From JBBKWG01 sp037968835 (GTDB lineage: Bacteria > Pseudomonadota > Alphaproteobacteria > Rhodobacterales > Rhodobacteraceae), in the NCBI GenBank assembly GCA_037968835.1, contig JBBKWG010000216.1:1-9302 (forward strand): DNA of 9,302 bases, given 5' to 3'. The notes under the pieces are model-generated. The model had not been told where the DNA came from, did no database searches, and saw only the letters and a list, made by a program, of their open reading frames with translations. Numbering within the stretch: position 1 is the stretch's first letter; each line of letters opens with the position of its first letter. The position numbers and the translations under genes are program-made. This document shows, piece by piece, positions 6,885-9,302 of this stretch.

Positions 6885-7454
6885 ATGACGACTAGCAGCT
6901 CGAAGGGCTTGACGAGACGCGGCATACTGGGCGCGTTCGCAGCAACCGCGCTTACCGCGGCACCAACATATTCAAACGCATTCGGCTTCCTGAAGGGCGC
7001 CGGAGACATACGCAGCGTAAAGATGCATTCGGGTCGAACAGGTGAACGCCTGAATACGATCTACTGGATCGACGGCGAGTATATCGAAGAGGCGCTGGCT
7101 GAAGTGAACCGCTTCATGCGGGACTGGCGCACGGACGGCGTGGTCAATATTGACCGACGGACCATCGACATCATGGCGGCATCGCACAATCTTCTGGATG
7201 CCGAGACGCCATTCCTTCTTCTTTCCGGATATCGCTCGCCACAGACCAACGCGATGTTGCGTTCGCGCTCGCGCGCTGTCGCTCGCAATTCGCTTCACAT
7301 GAAAGGTCAGGCCGCGGACCTTCGTCTTCAGGGACGCTCGGTCGGTCAGATCGCAAAAGCGGCGGTTGCCTGTTCGGCGGGTGGGGTCGGCAAATACTCC
7401 GGATCGAATTTCGTTCACATGGATTGCGGACCGGTGCGTATCTGGGGACGCTGA
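6885..7454 (+). CDS. MepK-like murein DD-/LD-endopeptidase (DUF882, peptidase M15 fold), Tat-exported
   Basis: The 189-residue protein has a twin-arginine signal at its N-terminus (LTRRGILGAFAATALTAAP, Arg11-Arg12), so it should be exported folded, probably with its metal already bound. The mature part matches the YcbK/DUF882 family: SGYRSPQTN (114-122), SLHMKGQAADL with His138 and Asp145, and FVHMDCGPVRIWG with His178, together forming the zinc site. E. coli MepK of this family cuts mDAP-mDAP cross-links and is encoded next to the L,D-transpeptidase ycbB. Here too it neighbours a YcbB-type gene, in divergent orientation. The inferred role is to open 3-3 cross-links during wall growth. The ATG at 6885 is preceded by GGACAAGTG, the same string found before the transpeptidase start. 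A strong terminator follows 26 bp after the stop codon, so the gene is monocistronic. Confidence 0.93.
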   Translation: MTTSSSKGLTRRGILGAFAATALTAAPTYSNAFGFLKGAGDIRSVKMHSGRTGERLNTIYWIDGEYIEEALAEVNRFMRDWRTDGVVNIDRRTIDIMAASHNLLDAETPFLLLSGYRSPQTNAMLRSRSRAVARNSLHMKGQAADLRLQGRSVGQIAKAAVACSAGGVGKYSGSNFVHMDCGPVRIWGR

Positions 7455-7480
7455 TCTCAGCGATACTTCAGTCGGTCGAT

Positions 7481-7515
7481 AAAAAAACGCCGCGCCTTTG
7501 AGTGCAGCTTTTTTT
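7481..7515. terminator. Bidirectional Rho-independent terminator
   Basis: A7 at 7481-7487 and T7 at 7509-7515 flank a GC-rich hairpin. Going inward, A7 pairs with T7, then GC with GC, then GCGC with GTGC around the loop CTTTGA, with single unpaired bases between the blocks. The T-run is present on both strands, so it can stop the MepK-like gene (+, ends 7454) and the small ORF that ends at 7561 on the - strand. Confidence 0.85.
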
Positions 7516-7560
7516 CGTCTTGAGTGTCACGGCACCTTACAAGTCATCCGATTTCCAAGC

Positions 7561-7779
7561 CTACCCGATATAATGGTAACGGCTTGATTTCGTCTCGGGC
7601 CGCGGCACATCGCGCGAGTAGGTTTCCTGATTGCTATGCGCGATCGACTTGGTTTTGCTTGCACGAACGGCTTTAGAAGCTGAGAATTTCCGCGCGATAA
7701 AGCGGAACATTTTCGGGGCTAAGCCAAACATGACGACAAATAGTATTGCCTTCAGAAGTGGGTAAAGTGGCTCAAGCAT
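7561..7779 (-). CDS. Hypothetical small membrane protein, 72 residues
   Basis: I do not recognise a family. Residues 4-21 (LYPLLKAILFVVMFGLAP) form one strong hydrophobic segment. It is followed at once by a basic stretch (KMFRFIARKFSASKAVRASKTK) with no basic residue before it, which predicts N-terminus out and C-terminus in the cytoplasm by the positive-inside rule. The tail is polar, rich in Ser, Lys and Arg. The gene ends 46 bp from the terminator at 7481-7515, which has a T-run in its direction, and that supports real expression. Against it, there is only a weak ribosome site (GGTAA) before the ATG at 7779, and the ORF is short. It may be lineage-restricted. Confidence 0.45.
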   Translation of the reverse strand: MLEPLYPLLKAILFVVMFGLAPKMFRFIARKFSASKAVRASKTKSIAHSNQETYSRDVPRPETKSSRYHYIG

Positions 7780-8085
7780 AATGGTTACCGACTGATCCGA
7801 GTTATACGCGTCGTATCTTTGTCTGGCCTCACGGTACGGCTGAGACTTCTATCGGGCATTTTGGCGACATTCCTCATCGAGGCGTCGACAATCGAAGCAG
7901 AGTCGAGTTCATTGAACCTTTGGGCGGATACAGTCGGTGATGATTGCGTCCGGTTCGGATCGGATGCGGGCCCCGATGTCGGATGACAAAACCGATTCGA
8001 TGGTGGCGCGTCGGTTCTGATGGCCGAAAATTCGACATAATCACATGTTAACTTAGCGCAGTAATCAGTAATCGCGAGTTGAACG
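7780..8085. other. 306-bp intergenic stretch between two divergent small ORFs
   Basis: No convincing gene lies here. A - strand frame from 8222 runs through it, but its composition looks non-coding. The right end is AT-rich and has a tandem 7-bp repeat, CAGTAAT twice at 8059-8072, 13 bp before the ATG at 8086. This is where divergent promoters for the two small ORFs would lie, but I find no well-spaced -35/-10 pair. Confidence 0.35.
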
Positions 8086-8310
8086 ATGGAACTACTATTT
8101 CTAGCAGCAATCGCTCTTTCCGCATCAATTCTGGGATCAGCGTCAGCCCTGGCTTCGGAACGCTTCCTTTTCCGTCGCACTCGCGAAGGCGCCCCGAGCA
8201 CGACCACGAACGCGTCCCTCAAAATCGACGATACGCTTGAGCAACGCTATTTGCACCTCAGCGCCGAGAGAGCAGAGCCCAAGACGCCGGAAAGCGACGA
8301 CAACCACTGA
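8086..8310 (+). CDS. Hypothetical small membrane or exported protein, 74 residues
   Basis: I do not recognise a family. Residues 3-23 (LLFLAAIALSASILGSASALA) are hydrophobic and Ala/Ser-rich, followed by SERFLFRRTR. The lack of any basic residue before the segment and the Arg cluster after it favour a single-pass anchor with a cytoplasmic C-terminus. Cleavage after ALA as a signal peptide is the alternative. The C-terminal 45 residues are polar and acidic, with a short helix-prone part (LKIDDTLEQRYLHLSAERAE). The ribosome site is weak (GAACG). A longer ORF on the opposite strand covers the same bases, but its protein is Arg/Ser-rich and irregular, so I favour this one. A possible mini-lipoprotein starts 10 bp after its stop codon. 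Confidence 0.4.
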   Translation: MELLFLAAIALSASILGSASALASERFLFRRTREGAPSTTTNASLKIDDTLEQRYLHLSAERAEPKTPESDDNH

Positions 8311-8320
8311 CGCCGACCAC

Positions 8321-8425
8321 ATGTGTGGCTTGATCGCGCGTGGAGGCCAAATTTTCTGCCTCGCTCTTGTCCCGTTGCCACTGAGTGGATGTGGAAAGTA
8401 CGATCCCGATCGACACGCTACCTAA
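8321..8425 (+). CDS. Possible 34-residue lipoprotein (or remnant of one)
   Basis: From the ATG at 8321 the short protein has an n-region with one Arg (MCGLIARGG), a hydrophobic core (QIFCLALVPLPL) and a textbook lipobox LSGC at 21-24. Lipidation would fall on Cys24 and leave only an 11-residue lipopeptide, CGKYDPDRHAT. Lipopeptides this small exist (entericidins, colicin lysis proteins, LptM), but I see no family motif to choose among them. No good Shine-Dalgarno is visible. Translation could be coupled to the ORF that stops 10 bp upstream. The frame is open for 28 codons upstream of this ATG, but those residues are polar and do not look like a signal. A decayed larger lipoprotein gene is an equal possibility. 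Confidence 0.3.
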   Translation: MCGLIARGGQIFCLALVPLPLSGCGKYDPDRHAT

Positions 8426-8475
8426 GGGCAATTCACGATTGGGACTGCGCTGGACGAAGATGTAATCCTAGACGC

Positions 8476-8967
8476 TCAGACGTCGAAGCGCCCCTGCTCG
8501 GTATTCTTGTTCAGCGACTCCGCCGGAAAAACGCGGCCATTCATCGCCCCCCAAACGCCGGGTTCAAGAAGCTGAGCGGCAATAACAGCCCCGCCAAGAT
8601 TGAACTCGCCGTCTGACGAGAACAGAGAGAACGGACGCATCGAACCCGTCAGAACGACGGTCTTGTCGTGCACTCGGTCCGCCAAATACCGCGCGGTTTG
8701 GCCCATGGTTCCAGTGCCGTGCGTAATGACGATCGATTTTTCAGACGCGCACAATACAGCCTCGGCGATCGCTAAACGGTCGGCATCTTCGAAGTAGAGG
8801 CTGTCTTTCAACATCAGCAACTCGACGACCGGAAATTGGCACCGTCCGATACGCAACATCTCTGGAATGTGGGTGGCGCGGTCGGGCGAAAATGAAAGGC
8901 CCTCGCTTTTGACATCGTGAACCTTGTCGATGGTCCCGCCGGTCACGATGATCCTGAGGTCTTTCAT
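8476..8967 (-). CDS. Single-domain asparaginase-family protein with altered active site
   Basis: The 163 residues match the N-terminal, catalytic half of type I/II L-asparaginases: VTGGTID (8-14, nucleophile position Thr12), ITHGTGTMGQTA (81-92), VVLTGSMRPFSLFSSDGEFNLGGAV (104-128) and the Lys of SLNKNTEQGRF (Lys154). Full-length asparaginases are about 320-350 residues with a second domain. Single-domain family members of about 160 residues ending near this point are known, so this is probably complete, not truncated. The odd feature is the second catalytic motif, normally HGTDT: here it is HGTGT, so the Asp that forms the Thr-Asp-Lys catalytic set is Gly86. No Tyr is seen in the flexible loop (SEGLSFSP). 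Hydrolytic activity on asparagine is therefore doubtful. A strong AGGAG at 8974-8978, six bases before the ATG, fixes the start and argues that the gene is translated. It stands alone. Confidence 0.88.
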   Translation of the reverse strand: MKDLRIIVTGGTIDKVHDVKSEGLSFSPDRATHIPEMLRIGRCQFPVVELLMLKDSLYFEDADRLAIAEAVLCASEKSIVITHGTGTMGQTARYLADRVHDKTVVLTGSMRPFSLFSSDGEFNLGGAVIAAQLLEPGVWGAMNGRVFPAESLNKNTEQGRFDV

Positions 8968-9217
8968 CGCGAACTCCTAATAAGACGTGTCAATGGACAA
9001 ACGAGCCCGGGCTTTTTGATTTCATCGCCCCGCACTCTGGCCGTATCAGGTCGCGCGGACAAGGGTCGGCCCTGTCTTACACTCCCTCGACCGCTGCCGT
9101 CTGTTCTCCGATTAATATCATGAGGTTGGCGCCTTGGAGCTTAGGAAAATTGCGGTCGAAAAGGCACCTACACGATCTCGAAAAGGGCTAAATGTTCAAG
9201 TCTGTAAGCTAGGTATT
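8968..9217. other. Intergenic stretch between the asparaginase-like gene and the tRNA-Arg 3' half
   Basis: No gene is supported here. It contains the asparaginase ribosome site, a self-complementary AGCCCGGGCT followed by a short T-run at 9004-9017 (stem too short for a clear terminator), and the pair of repeats described at 9156-9188. Confidence 0.5.
9156..9188. repeat. Two near-identical direct repeats 22 bp apart beside the tRNA 3' half
   Basis: TCGAAAAGGC at 9156-9165 recurs as TCGAAAAGGGC at 9178-9188, with starts exactly 22 bp apart, close to two helical turns. They lie 30 bp from the tRNA-Arg 3' half. Spaced short direct repeats next to an att core resemble integrase or excisionase arm sites, but they could also be chance. 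Confidence 0.35.
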
Positions 9218-9265
9218 TGGTGCACCCGACAGGATTCGAACCTGTGACCTCTGCCTTCGGAGGGC
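9218..9265 (-). other. 3' 48 nt of tRNA-Arg(CCG): probable att site of an integrated element
   Basis: Read on the - strand this is the tRNA-Arg(CCG) 3' portion: end of the anticodon stem (GCC), loop CTCCGAA with anticodon CCG, 3' stem GGCAG, variable loop AGGTC, a perfect T-arm (ACAGG, TTCGAAT, CCTGT), acceptor strand CGGGTGC and encoded ACCA. The 5' half is absent: upstream bases give no GCACCCG acceptor strand, no D-arm GCTC/GAGC pair, and the second base pair of the anticodon stem is already A-A. A split of this kind is what site-specific integration into a tRNA 3' end leaves at the far side of the element. In tRNA orientation the element precedes the fragment, so it should lie at positions above 9265, with host chromosome below 9218. 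Confidence 0.8.
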
Positions 9266-9302
9266 TGTGCCACTCGGTTTGTTCACGCTGTATCCCCTAA
9301 AT

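Noticed and set aside
7569..7574. Perfect TATAAT on the + strand
   Set aside because: No -35 box lies at 16-18 bp and there is no extended -10 TG. It falls inside the 3' end of a - strand ORF and leads to no + gene nearby.
7785..8222. 145-residue open frame on the - strand
   Set aside because: It is Arg/Ser/Asp-rich with no hydrophobic core or motif, overlaps a more plausible + strand small ORF, and lacks a ribosome site I can see.
8476..8967. Truncated L-asparaginase pseudogene
   Set aside because: It ends at the natural boundary of the single-domain family, with an intact frame and a strong ribosome site. The sequence after the stop codon shows no continuation of the second domain.
9004..9017. 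AGCCCGGGCT plus T5 as a terminator
   Set aside because: As a hairpin it has only three firm pairs around a CCGG loop, and no + strand gene lies upstream of it to terminate.
8917..9123. 68-residue + strand frame across the asparaginase start
   Set aside because: It overlaps the coding start and ribosome site of the asparaginase-like gene on the other strand and has no features of a real protein.
9218..9302. Complete tRNA gene at the right edge
   Set aside because: The 37 bases upstream of the conserved part would have to hold the anticodon 5' stem, D-arm and acceptor strand, and they do not pair with the 3' half.
1..9302. CRISPR array, insertion sequence or transposase
   Set aside because: No regularly spaced long repeats, terminal inverted repeats or transposase motifs were seen anywhere in the window.

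Overview
The window looks like a chromosomal segment of an alphaproteobacterium, most likely from the Rhodobacterales (Roseobacter/Rhodobacter-like). The reasons are the GC-rich coding sequence, a Fur/Mur protein without the CxxC zinc motif, a large YcbB-type L,D-transpeptidase placed directly upstream of lpxD, and a tRNA-Arg(CCG) 3' half of alphaproteobacterial type. The order-level assignment rests on remembered family resemblance, not on a search.

Region 1 (1-2241, + strand) holds the C-terminal end of a GNAT acetyltransferase, a full-length SelO/YdiU protein adenylyltransferase that appears to be transcribed as a leaderless mRNA, and a Fur/Mur metalloregulator. Region 2 (2306-6571, - strand) is an apparent four-gene envelope operon reading ldt, lpxD, acp, KAS. 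It links peptidoglycan 3-3 cross-linking to lipid A acylation and to a dedicated, NodF/NodE-like acyl carrier protein and ketosynthase pair. It converges on fur. Divergent from it, at 6885-7454, is a Tat-exported MepK-like (DUF882) peptidase, whose relatives cut the 3-3 cross-links that YcbB-type enzymes make. The two genes therefore form a synthesis/cleavage pair around one intergenic promoter region. A strong bidirectional terminator at 7481-7515 closes the MepK gene.

Region 3 (7516-9302) is sparse and looks accessory. It carries two predicted small single-pass membrane proteins, a possible 34-residue lipoprotein, and a single-domain asparaginase-family protein in which the catalytic Asp of the HGTDT motif is Gly. 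At the right edge, 9218-9265 is the 3' 48 nucleotides of a tRNA-Arg(CCG) on the - strand without a matching 5' half. This is the classic signature of the distal att site of an element integrated in a tRNA gene. Its orientation places the element to the right of the window and the host chromosome to the left.

The two strongest leads are this att-like tRNA half, which points to an unseen genomic island, and the ACP/ketosynthase pair behind lpxD, which could supply a dedicated (possibly 3-oxo) acyl donor for lipid A.
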